Shown: positions 47,239 to 57,522, counted from the first letter of the stretch. The stretch is 64,000 nucleotides of DNA from SZAS-79 sp963844255 (GCA_963844255.1 CAWJNP010000087.1:124001-188000); one strand, 5' to 3'. Numbers and translations: made by a program. The notes: generated by a model from the letters alone, not told the origin.

Positions 47239-47361
47239 TGTAACGGAAGCTGCCATTCCGATCAACCCGTTGCCTCTAGTTCGGCTCGGGAGCGTGCGGT
47301 TGGCGACTCTGCGCCGTCCCTAATCTGGCCACGCAGACATCGCATCGCCGCCGAACCCGGG

Positions 47362-47367
47362 TAAAAT
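47362..47367 (+). promoter_or_regulatory. Possible -10 box for dcd
   Basis: TAAAAT in the context GGGTAAAATCGCC lies 53 bases ahead of the dcd ATG; no clear -35. Confidence 0.3.
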
Positions 47368-47420
47368 CGCCAGTCCTTTAGGTCCCGAAGGGTTTTGCGC
47401 GACAAGATGAAGCCGAACGT

Positions 47421-47987
47421 ATGAGCATCAAGGCGGACAAATGGATCCGGCGCATGGCCGCGAGCCACCGGATGATCGAGCCCTTCGAATCGGGGCAGGT
47501 GCGCTCGGTGGACGGGCGCCGCATCGTCTCCTACGGCACCTCGAGCTACGGCTACGACATCCGTTGTTCGGATGAATTCAAGATCTTCACCAACATCAAC
47601 TCGACCATCGTCGACCCCAAGGCGTTCGACCCGAGTTCGTTCGTCGATTTCAAGGGCCCGGTGTGCATCATCCCGCCGAACTCCTTCGCGCTGGCCCGCA
47701 CGATCGAGTACTTTCGAATTCCGCGCAATGTGCTTACCATCTGCCTTGGCAAATCGACCTATGCGCGCTGCGGCATCATCGTCAACGTCACCCCGCTCGA
47801 GCCCGAGTGGGAGGGACACGTGACGCTCGAATTTTCCAACACCACGCCGCTGCCGGCCAAGATCTACGCCAACGAGGGCGTGGCGCAGGTGCTGTTCATC
47901 GAGTCGGACGAAGTCTGCGAAACCTCGTACAAGGATCGCGGCGGGAAGTACCAGGGCCAGACGGGCGTGACCCTGCCCCGGATCTGA
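47421..47987 (+). CDS. dcd: dCTP deaminase
   Basis: A 188-residue enzyme that converts dCTP to dUTP, feeding dTMP synthesis. YGTSSYGYDIRCSDEFKIF, IPPNSFALARTIEYFRIP, the catalytic region CLGKSTYARCGIIVNVTPLE and the nucleotide-closing tail KYQGQTGVTLPRI are all present, and length is exact for the family. It stands upstream of the decarboxylase gene, a betaproteobacterial gene order. Confidence 0.96.
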   Translation: MSIKADKWIRRMAASHRMIEPFESGQVRSVDGRRIVSYGTSSYGYDIRCSDEFKIFTNINSTIVDPKAFDPSSFVDFKGPVCIIPPNSFALARTIEYFRIPRNVLTICLGKSTYARCGIIVNVTPLEPEWEGHVTLEFSNTTPLPAKIYANEGVAQVLFIESDEVCETSYKDRGGKYQGQTGVTLPRI

Positions 47988-48154
47988 AGCCACGTCAGAC
48001 CCCTCGCGCGATACGTTCCCGATGACCCCTCACCGCTGCGGCGCGTGAAACCGCCCGACCGCCCACCCCCGGCAGGTCCCTTCGCTTTGCGGCGCTCGAC
48101 GCAGTCTTTGACTCGTCGCGCGCCGGCGCTGCCTTTTTCTCCACGGAGAACCGC
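47988..48154 (+). other. Spacer between dcd and the decarboxylase
   Basis: A 167-base gap with no clear terminator. CACGGAGAA just before 48155 provides the ribosome binding site of the decarboxylase. Confidence 0.3.
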
Positions 48155-50407
48155 ATGAAATTCCGCTTCCCCATCGTCATCATCGACGAAGACTTCCGCT
48201 CCGAGAACACCTCGGGCCTCGGCATCCGCGCGCTGGCCAAGGCGATCGAGGACGAGGGCATGGAGATCCTCGGCGTGACCAGCTACGGCGACCTGTCGCA
48301 GTTCGCCCAGCAGCAGAGCCGCGCCTCGGCCTTCATCCTGTCGATCGACGACGAGGAGTTCACGCCCGGCCCCGAGGTCGACCCGGCGGTGCTGAACCTG
48401 CGCAAGTTCATCGAGGAGATCCGCTTCAAGAACGCGGACATCCCGATCTACCTGTACGGCGAGACGCGCACCTCGCGCCACATCCCGAACGACATCCTGC
48501 GCGAACTGCACGGCTTCATCCACATGTTCGAGGACACGCCGGAGTTCGTCGCGCGCCATATCATCCGCGAGGCGAAGTCCTACCTCGACGGACTCGCGCC
48601 GCCGTTCTTCCGCGCGCTGACCCACTACGCGCAGGACGGGTCGTACTCCTGGCACTGCCCGGGGCATTCGGGCGGGGTCGCGTTCCTGAAAAGCCCGGTC
48701 GGGCAGATGTTCCACCAGTTCTTCGGCGAGAACATGCTGCGCGCGGACGTCTGCAACGCGGTGGACGAACTCGGCCAGCTGCTCGACCACACCGGGCCGG
48801 TGGGCGCCTCGGAGAAGAACGCCGCGCGCATCTTCGGTGCCGACCACTGTTTCTTCGTCACCAACGGCACCTCGACCTCGAACAAGATGGTCTGGCACGC
48901 CAACGTCGCGCCGGACGACATCGTGGTGGTGGACCGCAACTGCCACGTGTCGATCCTGCACGCGATCACCATGACCGGCGCGATCCCCGTGTTCCTCACG
49001 CCGACGCGCAACCACCTGGGCATCATCGGGCCGATCCCGCTGGAGGAGTTCCAGCCCGGACAACATCGCGAAGAAGATCGAGGCCAACCCGTTCGCGCGC
49101 GCGGCCAAGCGGAAGAAGCCGCGCATCCTGACGATCACCCAGAGCACCTACGACGGCGTGCTCTACAACGTCGAGATCCTGAAGGAGACGCTCAACTCCT
49201 CGATCGACACGCTGCACTTCGACGAGGCCTGGCTGCCGCACGCGACCTTCCACGATTTCTACAAGAACATGCACGCCATCGGCCGCGACCGTCCGCGGCC
49301 GAAGGACGCGATGATCTACGCCACCCACTCCACGCACAAGCTGCTGGCCGGAATCTCGCAGGCTTCGCAGATCCTCGTGCAGGAATCGCAGACGCAGGAA
49401 ACTCGACCGTCACGCGTTCAACGAGGCCTACCTGATGCACACCTCGACCTCGCCGCAGTACGCGATCATCGCGTCCTGCGACGTGGCCGCGGCGATGATG
49501 GAGCCGCCCGGCGGCACCGCGCTGGTCGAGGAGTCGATCCTCGAGGCGCTCGATTTCCGCCGCGCGATGCGCAAGGTGGACACCGAATGGGGCAAGGACT
49601 GGTGGTTCAAGGTCTGGGGCCCGGAAAAGTCGGCGACCGAAGGCATCGGCTCGCGCGAGGAGTGGGTGCTCAAGGCCAACGAGAAATGGCACGGCTTCGG
49701 CAACCTGGCTCCCGGCTTCAACATGCTCGACCCGATCAAGGCCACCGTGATCACCCCGGGCCTGGACGTATCCGGCAAGTTCGCGAAGACCGGGATACCG
49801 GCGGCGATCGTCACCCGGTACCTCGCCGAGCACGGCGTCATCGTGGAGAAGACCGGGCTGTATTCGTTCTTCATCATGTTCACGATCGGCATCACCAAGG
49901 GGCGCTGGAACACGCTGGTGACGGCGCTGCAGCAGTTCAAGGACGACTACGACAAGAACCAGCCCCTGTGGCGCGATGCTGCCGGAGTTCTGCCAGGCGC
50001 AGCCGCAATACGAACGCCTCGGAATCCGCGACCTGTGCGACCAGATCCACGGCATGTACAAGGCCAACGACGTGGCACGGGTCACCACCGAAATGTACCT
50101 CTCGGACATGCAGCCGGCGATGAAGCCCTCGGACGCTTTCGCCGCGATGGCGCACCGCGAGATCGACCGCGTCAAGATCGACGACCTCGAAGGCCGCGTG
50201 ACCAGCGTGCTGGTCACGCCATATCCGCCCGGCATTCCGCTGCTGATCCCTGGCGAGCGCTTCAACGCCACCATCGTGAGTTACCTGAAGTTCGCGCGCG
50301 AGTTCAACCGCCGCTTCCCGGGCTTCGAGACCGACATCCACGGATTGGTCGAGGAACCGGTCGAGGGCGTGGTGGAGTGCTACGTCGACTGCGTCCGGCA
50401 GGCGTGA
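48155..50407 (+). CDS. Orn/Lys/Arg decarboxylase class I, three frameshifts
   Basis: About 749 residues when corrected. The N-terminal wing/CheY-like domain (VIIDEDFRSENTSGLGIRAL) is followed by the PLP fold: SWHCPGHSGGVAFLKSPVG, FGADHCFFVTNGTSTSNKMV, HFDEAWLPHATFHDFY and the PLP-binding Lys in ATHSTHKLLAGISQASQILV. The C-terminal domain ends normally. It could be arginine, lysine or ornithine decarboxylase; betaproteobacterial homologues beside dcd are usually annotated as arginine or lysine decarboxylase. Extra bases at codon boundaries are at 49058-9, 49397-8 and about 49976, all G. Frames on both sides are perfectly conserved. Confidence 0.92.
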
Positions 50408-50410
50408 ATC

Positions 50411-50434
50411 TCTGACTTTCAAATCGCAAAGTCA
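50411..50434. terminator. Hairpin between convergent genes
   Basis: CTGACTTT and AAAGTCAG form an 8-bp stem with an 8-base loop just after the decarboxylase stop. No T run follows, so terminator function is uncertain. Confidence 0.35.
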
Positions 50435-50490
50435 GCCCCTGGAGCGGGTCCCGCGCCCGCTGACGTGCCGGTTCCGGAAATTCTCCAGGA

Positions 50491-51687
50491 TTACATCGTC
50501 GGATTGACGATCTCTCCGCCCAGGGCCGTGAGGCCCCACATCGACATGTTGGCGTCCCAGTTGAACCCGATGTGCGCGGAGCCGGTGTGCGCGTCCCGGA
50601 ACAGGCGCTCGAGCGGGTACTTGTTGTAGATTCCGTTGGCGCCTGCCATCTCGTGCAGGGTATCCACCGCCTCGACCGCGAGCTTGCAGGCGAGCGAACA
50701 GTTGCGCCGCCAGCGCAGTTTGTCCTGCATCGGAGGCATTTCGCCGCGCGCGGCGAATTTCTGCGCCTCCAGGCAATCGTTGTGCATCGAAACGCGCGCC
50801 ATGTCGATCTTGGCGCCGGCCACGCCGGTGCGCACCTGCACCGTCTGGAAGTCGCGCATCTTCATGGTCGAGTAGCTGGTGCTTCGTTCTTTGACCGACG
50901 CGATGGTCATCTCCAACGCCGCCTGCGCATTGCCGATGATGGCTCCGCCCAGACAGTGCGTGCCGATCCCGCCCAGCGGCACCTGGTAGAGGGGGTTCGG
51001 ATTGGCCTTGAAGCCGGGGAAATCGGCACCGCCGCGGGCGGTGTACATCGACATCGCCCGATAGTCCGGCACGAAGAGTTCGTCGACCTTGACGGACTTG
51101 CTTCCCGTGGCACGCATCCCCAGGGTCTGCCAGTCGTCGATGACCTCGAAGTCCTTGCGCGGGATCATGCACATGCGGTGGTCTACGACCTTGTCGCCGT
51201 CCTTCACGATGCAGGCGAGCTGGTTCCAGCTCGAGGGGTCCACGCCGGAGGAGAAATTCCAGTAACCGGACAGCACGATACCGCCGTCGACCTTGCGGGC
51301 GCGGCCCTGCGGATAGGCGATGCCCGAGGCGATCACGGCATCGGGGTCTTCGCTCCAGACCTCTTCCTGGATCTTCGGATCAAACAGCGCGAGCATCCAG
51401 TGGTGGATCGCGAGGTTGCCCACGTTCCAGGCAATCGATGCATCGCCCCGGCCGATGATTTCCGGCAGGTCGAATACCGAGACGAAGTCGAGCTCCATGC
51501 CGCCCCAGCGCCTGGGCTGCAGGAAGCGCAGAAGGCCGTTCTCGTGCAGCAGGGCGAGGATTTCCGGCGTGATCCTGCGCGCCTCCTCGGCGGCGCCGGA
51601 AAGGGCGCGCAATTGCGGGACCAGGGCGTGCGCCCGGCGCGCCGCCTCGTCGAAACCAACGTCTGCAAAGCTGCGGCGCTTGTCCAT
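50491..51687 (-). CDS. Acyl-CoA dehydrogenase-fold flavoprotein (group D monooxygenase oxygenase component-like)
   Basis: A 398-residue protein with the acyl-CoA dehydrogenase fold. EEARRITPEILALLHENGLL, YWNFSSGVDPSSW, WQTLGMRATGSKSVKVDELF and the C-terminal RNCSLACKLAVEAVDTLHEM match the two-component monooxygenases HsaA and HpaH-C2 more than true dehydrogenases: there is no catalytic Glu context and the substrate-tunnel residues differ. It would take reduced flavin from a reductase encoded elsewhere and hydroxylate an aromatic compound. It is followed in the same direction by nothing and preceded closely by the VOC gene, forming a small two-gene unit. Substrate unknown. Confidence 0.75.
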   Translation of the reverse strand: MDKRRSFADVGFDEAARRAHALVPQLRALSGAAEEARRITPEILALLHENGLLRFLQPRRWGGMELDFVSVFDLPEIIGRGDASIAWNVGNLAIHHWMLALFDPKIQEEVWSEDPDAVIASGIAYPQGRARKVDGGIVLSGYWNFSSGVDPSSWNQLACIVKDGDKVVDHRMCMIPRKDFEVIDDWQTLGMRATGSKSVKVDELFVPDYRAMSMYTARGGADFPGFKANPNPLYQVPLGGIGTHCLGGAIIGNAQAALEMTIASVKERSTSYSTMKMRDFQTVQVRTGVAGAKIDMARVSMHNDCLEAQKFAARGEMPPMQDKLRWRRNCSLACKLAVEAVDTLHEMAGANGIYNKYPLERLFRDAHTGSAHIGFNWDANMSMWGLTALGGEIVNPTM

Positions 51688-51699
51688 GTGCGCGCCTCC

Positions 51700-52197
51700 T
51701 CAGGAAGGCTTGGTGACGGTGCCGGCCTTGTCCTTCGCATCGGCCAGGGCGGGCATGGTCGAATAGTCCTCGCCATAAGCCGGCATTTCCTTCAGGCCGT
51801 TGAAATTCAGCTCGATCGTCAGGCCGTCCGGATCGCGCACGAAGATCTGGAACAGGTCGAACTCGGGCAGCGCGCGCGCCCAGGAATCGCATTTCATTTC
51901 GGCAAAGCGAAGGCGGAAGGCTTCCGGGTCGGTGGCCAGAAACGCGATGTGGTCGATCGTCCCGGAGTTGTCCCTGGCCGCATGTGCCGGCGTGCCGCGG
52001 TAGTACAGCTCCGAGTTCTGTATGCCATGCTGGCCCATGTGTACCCAGATGCGGCCTTCACGTCCGAGCCAGTAGCCGGAGAAGGGGAACGGCGGGCGCG
52101 GCATGATTTCCAGGTCGAGCGCCTTGCAGTAGAAATCCTTCGTCGCCTCGAGGTCGTTGGCGCGCACGAAATAGTGATTGAGTTCGGTGACTGGCAT
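51700..52197 (-). CDS. VOC-superfamily (glyoxalase/dioxygenase-fold) protein
   Basis: A 165-residue protein of the vicinal oxygen chelate fold: LNHYFVRANDLEATKDFYCK at the start, HIAFLATDPEAFRLRF in the second beta-alpha repeat and VRDPDGLTIELNF with the metal-binding Glu. His in the first and second repeats plus this Glu could bind a divalent metal. It is 12 bases upstream of the flavoprotein gene, so it may act on the same aromatic substrate, e.g. ring cleavage or isomer conversion. The ATG at 52197 begins the domain; an upstream in-frame start at 52269 adds unrelated residues. Confidence 0.75.
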   Translation of the reverse strand: MPVTELNHYFVRANDLEATKDFYCKALDLEIMPRPPFPFSGYWLGREGRIWVHMGQHGIQNSELYYRGTPAHAARDNSGTIDHIAFLATDPEAFRLRFAEMKCDSWARALPEFDLFQIFVRDPDGLTIELNFNGLKEMPAYGEDYSTMPALADAKDKAGTVTKPS

Positions 52198-52304
52198 GAC
52201 GTTCTCCGCGTGTGGCGTGTGGCATGTGTACGGGGGATGCACCCCCCGTGCCTGAACCTGCAAGCGCAAGTGTAGCGGAGGAATTTGCCGCGGGAGCGCT
52301 GAGG

Positions 52305-52310
52305 TACACT
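52305..52310 (+). promoter_or_regulatory. Possible -10 box for the molybdenum hydroxylase operon
   Basis: TACACT in GAGGTACACTC lies 35 bases before the GTG start of the first subunit, in the gap to the divergent VOC gene. TTTGCC about 15 bases upstream is a weak -35. Confidence 0.3.
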
Positions 52311-52345
52311 CTGTTTCGAACCAATCATCGATCCTGGAGCATGTC

Positions 52346-53185
52346 GTGAAAGCACCTGCATTCGCCTATGCCCGGCCGCGCGCGCTGGAGGAGGCATTCG
52401 ACCTGCTGGATCGCCACGGCGAACAGGCAAGGGTGCTCGCCGGCGGTCAGAGTCTGATCGCAATGCTCAACCTGCGTGTGGCGATGCCCGAGATGCTCAT
52501 CGACATCAGCGGCCTGGCCGGAATGGATCACATTTCGCTCTCCGCAGATGCGCTTCACATCGGGGCGCTGGTGCGGCATCGGGAGATCGAGCGTTCGCCC
52601 GAGGTGGCCGCGCACTGTCCCCTGCTCGCGCAGGCGGCGCCGCATATCGCGCACGTCGCGATCCGCAACGTCGGAACATTCGGCGGATCGCTGGCGCTGG
52701 CCGATCCCGCCGCCGAATGGCCGGCCTGCTGCCTCGCACTCGATGCGCGCTTCCGGCTGGTTTCGCGCAAGGGCGAGCGAACCGTGCCGGCCAGGACCTT
52801 CTTCAAGGGGCTGTACGCGACGGAACTGCAACCCGGGGAATTGCTCGCCGAGGTCGAGATTCCTCTGCTGCCGGGTTACCGAAGCGGATTTCTCGAACTT
52901 TCGCGCCGCCATGGGGACTACGCCATGATCGGTGTCGCCGCGCTGGCGAGGAACGAAGGCAACCGCCTGCACGATGTGCGCCTGGCCTACCTGGGTGCGG
53001 GCACCACGCCGATCCTGGCCAGGCACGCGATGCAGGCCGCGGAGGGCAAACCGCCGGCAACCGACCTGGCCGCCGAGCTCGGCCAGGACCTGTCTCCAAT
53101 GGATGACCTCGAGAACAGCGCGAAAACCAAGCTGCACCTCGCAAACGTGCTGGCCCGCCGCGTGCTCGCGGCGCTGGCTACCTGA
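52346..53185 (+). CDS. Molybdenum hydroxylase FAD-binding subunit (CoxM/XdhB-like)
   Basis: A 279-residue FAD-binding molybdopterin dehydrogenase subunit. ARVLAGGQSLIAMLNLRVAM is the FAD pyrophosphate site, IAHVAIRNVGTFGGSLALAD the second flavin loop, and GYRSGFLELSRRHGDYAMIG the C-terminal domain. It passes electrons from the iron-sulfur subunit to FAD and on to NAD or another acceptor. The GTG start follows CTGGAGC. It is followed 11 bases on by the iron-sulfur subunit gene, in the order medium-small-large seen in cox and related operons. Confidence 0.92.
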   Translation: MKAPAFAYARPRALEEAFDLLDRHGEQARVLAGGQSLIAMLNLRVAMPEMLIDISGLAGMDHISLSADALHIGALVRHREIERSPEVAAHCPLLAQAAPHIAHVAIRNVGTFGGSLALADPAAEWPACCLALDARFRLVSRKGERTVPARTFFKGLYATELQPGELLAEVEIPLLPGYRSGFLELSRRHGDYAMIGVAALARNEGNRLHDVRLAYLGAGTTPILARHAMQAAEGKPPATDLAAELGQDLSPMDDLENSAKTKLHLANVLARRVLAALAT

Positions 53186-53196
53186 AAGGAGCCTGC

Positions 53197-53685
53197 ATGG
53201 ATCAGTCGATGAATGTCACGCTGACCGTCAACGGAACGAAGGTCACGCGCCGCGTGCTGCCGCGCACACACCTGATCGACTTCCTGCGGGACGACCTCGG
53301 CCTCACCGGCTCGCATATCGGCTGCGAACACGGCGCCTGCGGTGCCTGCACGGTGCGCATCGATGGCGAGATCGTGCGCGGTTGCCTCACGCTGGCCGTC
53401 CAGTGCGAAGGACGGTCGGTCGATACCATCGAAGGCCTGTCGGACGATGGTGAACTGGCCGAGTTGCAGCACGCGTTCCACGAAAGAAACGCGTTGCAGT
53501 GCGGGTACTGCACGCCGGGCATGCTGGTGGCGGCACTCGATCTCGTGAAATCCGAGCCGGATGCCACGCGCGAGCGGATCCGCGAACACCTGTCGGGAAA
53601 CTACTGTCGCTGCACGGGCTACCACGCGATTGTCGATGCGATCGAAGTCGTGCTCGTGGCACGTCGCAAGGGAGTCCGGGCATGA
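53197..53685 (+). CDS. Molybdenum hydroxylase [2Fe-2S] subunit (CoxS/XdhC-like)
   Basis: A 162-residue iron-sulfur subunit. GCEHGACGACTVRIDG is the plant-ferredoxin-type cluster and QCGYCTPGMLVAALDL plus GNYCRCTGYHAIVDAI the second [2Fe-2S] domain; all eight Cys are present. Its stop overlaps the ATG of the large subunit (ATGA), so the two are coupled. RBS AAAGGAG precedes the start. Confidence 0.95.
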   Translation: MDQSMNVTLTVNGTKVTRRVLPRTHLIDFLRDDLGLTGSHIGCEHGACGACTVRIDGEIVRGCLTLAVQCEGRSVDTIEGLSDDGELAELQHAFHERNALQCGYCTPGMLVAALDLVKSEPDATRERIREHLSGNYCRCTGYHAIVDAIEVVLVARRKGVRA

Positions 53686-56073
53686 ACGCGCGCGCCGAAA
53701 TTCCGGTCAGGGATGCGAAATCGCGCACCGAGTCGGGTTACATCGGCAAGCCCGAACCGCGCGCCAACGCAAAACGCCTGCTGCAGGGGCGCGGCTCCTA
53801 CATCGACGATCTGCGTTTTCCCCGTCTCGCTCATGTCGTGTTCCTGCGCAGCCCGCATGCGCACGCGAAGATCCTGCGGCTCGATTTCACCAAGGCGCGC
53901 GCCGCGCCGGGCGTGATCGCCGTCGTCGACGGACGCGCGGTCGCCGAATTCTGCACCCCCTGGGTCGGCGTGCTGGGGCACCTGCAGGGGATCAAGTCGC
54001 CGCCGCAGCATGCGCTGGCCATCGAGCGTGCCTGCTGGCAGGGCGAGGCGGTGGCCGCGGTGGTCGCCGAGACGCGCGCCCAGGCCGAGGACGCCTGCGA
54101 GTTGATCGAGGCCGAGTGGGACCCGTTGCCCGCCGTGATCGACATGCACGCTGCGCTGGCCGGCGAGACCGTGATCCACCCGGAGTTCGAGGACAACATC
54201 TGTTTCAAGCGTTCGGTCGACAACGGCGAAGTGGACGCCGCATTCGCCAAAGCCGACGTCGTGGTCGAAGAGAGCTACAGCTTTGGCCGGCACACCGGCG
54301 TATGCCTCGAGGGCCGCGCGATCCTGGCCGATTACAACGTCGCGGAAAACACACTTACAGTGCATCAGGCGACCCAGGCCCCGCACATGATGCAGGACAT
54401 CTTCGCCAAGCATCTGAAGCTTCCCGAGGCGAACGTGCGCGTACTCTGCGGGGACATCGGCGGTGCCTACGGGATCAAGGTGCACGTGTACCCGGACGAA
54501 ATGTGCACCGCCGCGCTCTCGATGATGCTGCGCCGCCCGGTCAAGTTCATCGCCGACCGGCTGGAATCGTTTCTGTCGGACATCCATGCGCGCGAGCACA
54601 AGGTCACGGTCCGCCTTGCCGCCACGAAGGAGGGCGAGATCCTCGCCTTCGACCTGGACGACCTGACCGCGATCGGCCCGTATTCGGTGTACCCGCGCAC
54701 CAGCGGGATCGAGGGTAACCAGGTCGTGAACCTCACGGGCGGCCCCTACAAGCACAGGAATTACCGCGCCAGACTCAATGTCGTGTTCACCAACAAGAAC
54801 GTGACCTGCCAGTACCGCGCCGTCGGCCATCCGATTGCCGTGGCGCTGACCGAGGGGATCGTGGACCTCGCGGCCCAGAAGCTCGGCATGGATCCGGCCG
54901 AATTCCGCCGCCGCAACCTGGTCCCGGACGACGCGTATCCCTACACGGGTGCAGCGGGAATGAAGTTCGAGGTGCTCACACACCACCAGTGCCTGGACAA
55001 GCTGCTTGCCCTGATGGACTACAAGGCCTTGCGCGCGGAACAGGCGGGCTTGAGGAAGCAGGGCGTCCACCGCGGCATCGGCTTTGCCGCGATGATCGAG
55101 GTGACCAACCCTTCACCGGCGTTCTACGGGGTCGGCGGCGCGCGCATTTCGGCCCAGGACGGCGCGACCCTGCGCCTCGAACCGACCGGAATGCTCACTG
55201 TGCTTTCGAGCGTCACCGAGCAGGGCCAGGGGACGGAAGCCATCTTCGCGCAGATTGCGGCCACGACCGTGGGCGTGACCCTGGACCGTGTCAGGGTGAT
55301 CACCGGCGACACCAGCACCACGCCCTACGGCGGCGGCACCTGGGCTTCGCGCGGCGCCGGCATCGGCGGCGAGGCGGTGCTGCAGGCGGGCAAGGCGCTG
55401 CGCTCGAACATCCTCGACATCGCCGCCGCGATCCTCGGCGCGGACAAGGCGACGCTGGACATCTTCAACAACGAAGTCATCGATAGTGCGAGCGGCGAAT
55501 CGAAGCTGCCGCTGGCCGAACTCGGCCGCGTCGGCGTATTTCCGCCCGGACACGCTGCCGATGAAATTCCAGTCCGAACTGATGGTGACGCGCCACTACA
55601 CGCCGCGCGAGTACGGTTTCACCTTCACCAACGGGATCCAGGCTTCCCTGGTCGAAGTCGACACCGACACCGGTTTCGTGAAGCTGCTCAAGCACTGGTG
55701 CGTGGAGGACTGCGGCACGGTGATCAACCCGCTGCTGGTCGACGAGCAGATCCGCGGCGGCGTGGTGCAGGGCATCGGCGCGGCCCTGTTCGAGGAGTGC
55801 CATTACTCCGAGGACGGGCAGCTGCTCAACGCCACGATGGCGGACTACATGGTGCCGATGTCGGTCGAGATGCCGGACATCGTCTGCGGCCACGTGGAAT
55901 CGAAGACACGCACGTCGGAACTCGGTGCCAAGGGCGTGGGCGAGGCCGGTACCGCGGGGGCCTCCGGGGCCGTAATGAACGCGATCAACGACGCACTCAG
56001 TCCCTTCAAGGCACGGGTGACGGCAATGCCGTTCACGCCGCAACGGGTACTGGGCGCCCTGGGGAAGGTCTAG
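53682..56073 (+). CDS. Molybdenum hydroxylase large subunit (xanthine dehydrogenase family), one frameshift
   Basis: About 796 residues when one extra G at 55533-4 is skipped. Molybdopterin-contact motifs include GDIGGAYGIKVHVYPDE, GQGTEAIFAQIAATT and KGVGEAGTAGASGAVMNAIN near the end with the catalytic Glu. Carbon monoxide dehydrogenase form I has AYxCSFR at the active-site loop; here the loop reads TCQYRAVGHPIAVALTEGIV, so CO is an unlikely substrate and a hydroxylated organic or heterocyclic substrate is likelier. Its stop TAG shares bases with the stop of the convergent livF gene. Substrate unknown. Confidence 0.88.
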
Positions 56074-56804
56074 GCCGTACCGAGGTAGTAGTTCTTCACC
56101 ATGTCGTTCTGTTCGAGCTCGGCGACCGTCCGCCCTTCGAACACGATCTCGCCATGGACGATGAGGTAGCCGCGATCCGCGATCCGGATCGCCTGGTGGA
56201 AGTTCTGCTCGGCCATCAGTACCGTGAGACCGTGCTTTTCCTTGAGCTGCTTGATCATGGTGACGGTGGTCGAAACGAGCAGCGGCGACAGTCCCACCGA
56301 GGGCTCGTCGATCAGCAGCAGCCTGGGTGAGGACATCAGCGCGCGGGCGATCGCGAGCATCTGCTGCTGGCCGCCGGACATCGAGCCGGCAAGCTGGCGG
56401 CGGCGCTCCTGAAGGACCGGAAAGGTTTCGTAGGACAGCGCCAGGTTTTTCGCGATGTCCGGCCGGGCCTTCGGGCGGAACGCGCCCAGGAGCAGGTTCT
56501 CCTCCACGGTCAGTTTAGGGAACAGGCGCCGGCCCTCGGGAACCATCGCGATGCCGAGGTTGACGATTTCCTCCGTCGAAAGCCTGGTCAGGTCGTGCGT
56601 CGCACCGTCGATCGAAAACAGGATCTCCCCTGCGGTCGGGCGCACCATCCCCATCACGCATTTCATGAGCGTGCTCTTGCCGTTCCCGTTGGTGCCGAGG
56701 AACGCCACGGTTTCGCCCTCGCGTATGCCGATCGAGACGCCGTGCAGGGCACGTACCGCGCCGTAGCCGGCGTCCACATCGCGAACGGTCAGTTCAAGCG
56801 CCAA
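56070..56804 (-). CDS. livF: Branched-chain amino acid-type ABC transporter ATPase LivF
   Basis: A 244-residue ATPase with Walker A GTNGNGKSTLMK, signature SGGQQQMLAIARALM and Walker B LLLIDEPSVGLSP, and the LivF-typical EGRRLFPKLTVEENL. The TTG at 56804 is preferred: it starts LALELTVRDVDAGYG, gives normal length and overlaps the livG stop by 11 bases. With LivG it powers the high-affinity uptake system. Other members of this system import amides, urea or aromatic acids, so the substrate need not be an amino acid. Confidence 0.9.
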   Translation of the reverse strand: MALELTVRDVDAGYGAVRALHGVSIGIREGETVAFLGTNGNGKSTLMKCVMGMVRPTAGEILFSIDGATHDLTRLSTEEIVNLGIAMVPEGRRLFPKLTVEENLLLGAFRPKARPDIAKNLALSYETFPVLQERRRQLAGSMSGGQQQMLAIARALMSSPRLLLIDEPSVGLSPLLVSTTVTMIKQLKEKHGLTVLMAEQNFHQAIRIADRGYLIVHGEIVFEGRTVAELEQNDMVKNYYLGTA

Positions 56805-57522
56805 GGTAGGCCCTCTGGACTTCGGGGTTGGCGACGATGGATTCGGGCGTTCCTTCGCAGATGATGCGCCCGGCATCCAGGCAGATCACGCGCTGCGAGA
56901 ACTTCATCACCGCCTGCATGATGTGCTCGATCATGATCACGCTGATGCCGGTGGCGTTCAGCTTGAACAGGATCTCCAGCACCTCGCTCACTTCGTTTTG
57001 CGACAATCCGGCCATCGCTTCGTCGGAGATCAGCATGCGAGGTTTTGAGGCCATTGCGCGCGCGAGCTCCATTTTGCGCAGTTCGACCTGAGACAGGCGG
57101 TTGGAGCGGATGTCCGCCTTGTCGGCCAGACCCATGCCGCGCAGCAGTTCCATCGCCTCGCCGCGCGTGTCCGCCTTGTGCAGGGATCCGCGATGCGCGA
57201 CGAACTCTAGCGGGACCACGAGGTTCTCGAGCACGGTCATGCTCGAGAAGGGGCGCGGAATCTGGAAACTGCGGGCGATCCCGCGCCGCGTGCGCTGGAA
57301 AGCGGGCAGCTTCGACATCTCCTCCCCGTCGAACAGGATGCTGCCGTCATCGTTCTTCAGCGACCCGGAGATGCAGCTGATCAGGGTGGTCTTGCCCGAG
57401 CCGTTCGGGCCGATCAGCCCGAAGCGCTCCCCCTGACCAACCTCGATGCTGACATGGTCGAGCGCCGTGAACCCGCCGAAGTGCTTCGACAGGTTCTGGA
57501 CGCGTAGCAGGGGCGACCTCAC
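56794..57522 (-). CDS. livG: Branched-chain amino acid-type ABC transporter ATPase LivG
   Basis: A 242-residue ATPase. Walker A is GPNGSGKTTLISCIS, and the LivG-type insert VLENLVVPLEF follows. The signature segment reads RLSQVELRKMELARAMA and the Walker B LISDEAMAGL, so the canonical LSGGQ and DEP are replaced; this occurs in a subgroup of LivG proteins. The GTG at 57522 overlaps the livM stop (GTGA). A longer upstream frame is read-through of livM. Confidence 0.88.
   Translation of the reverse strand: MRSPLLRVQNLSKHFGGFTALDHVSIEVGQGERFGLIGPNGSGKTTLISCISGSLKNDDGSILFDGEEMSKLPAFQRTRRGIARSFQIPRPFSSMTVLENLVVPLEFVAHRGSLHKADTRGEAMELLRGMGLADKADIRSNRLSQVELRKMELARAMASKPRMLISDEAMAGLSQNEVSEVLEILFKLNATGISVIMIEHIMQAVMKFSQRVICLDAGRIICEGTPESIVANPEVQRAYLGA

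Noticed and set aside
52346..56073. Aerobic carbon monoxide dehydrogenase (form I)
   Set aside because: The large subunit lacks the AYxCSFR loop that carries the copper-binding Cys.
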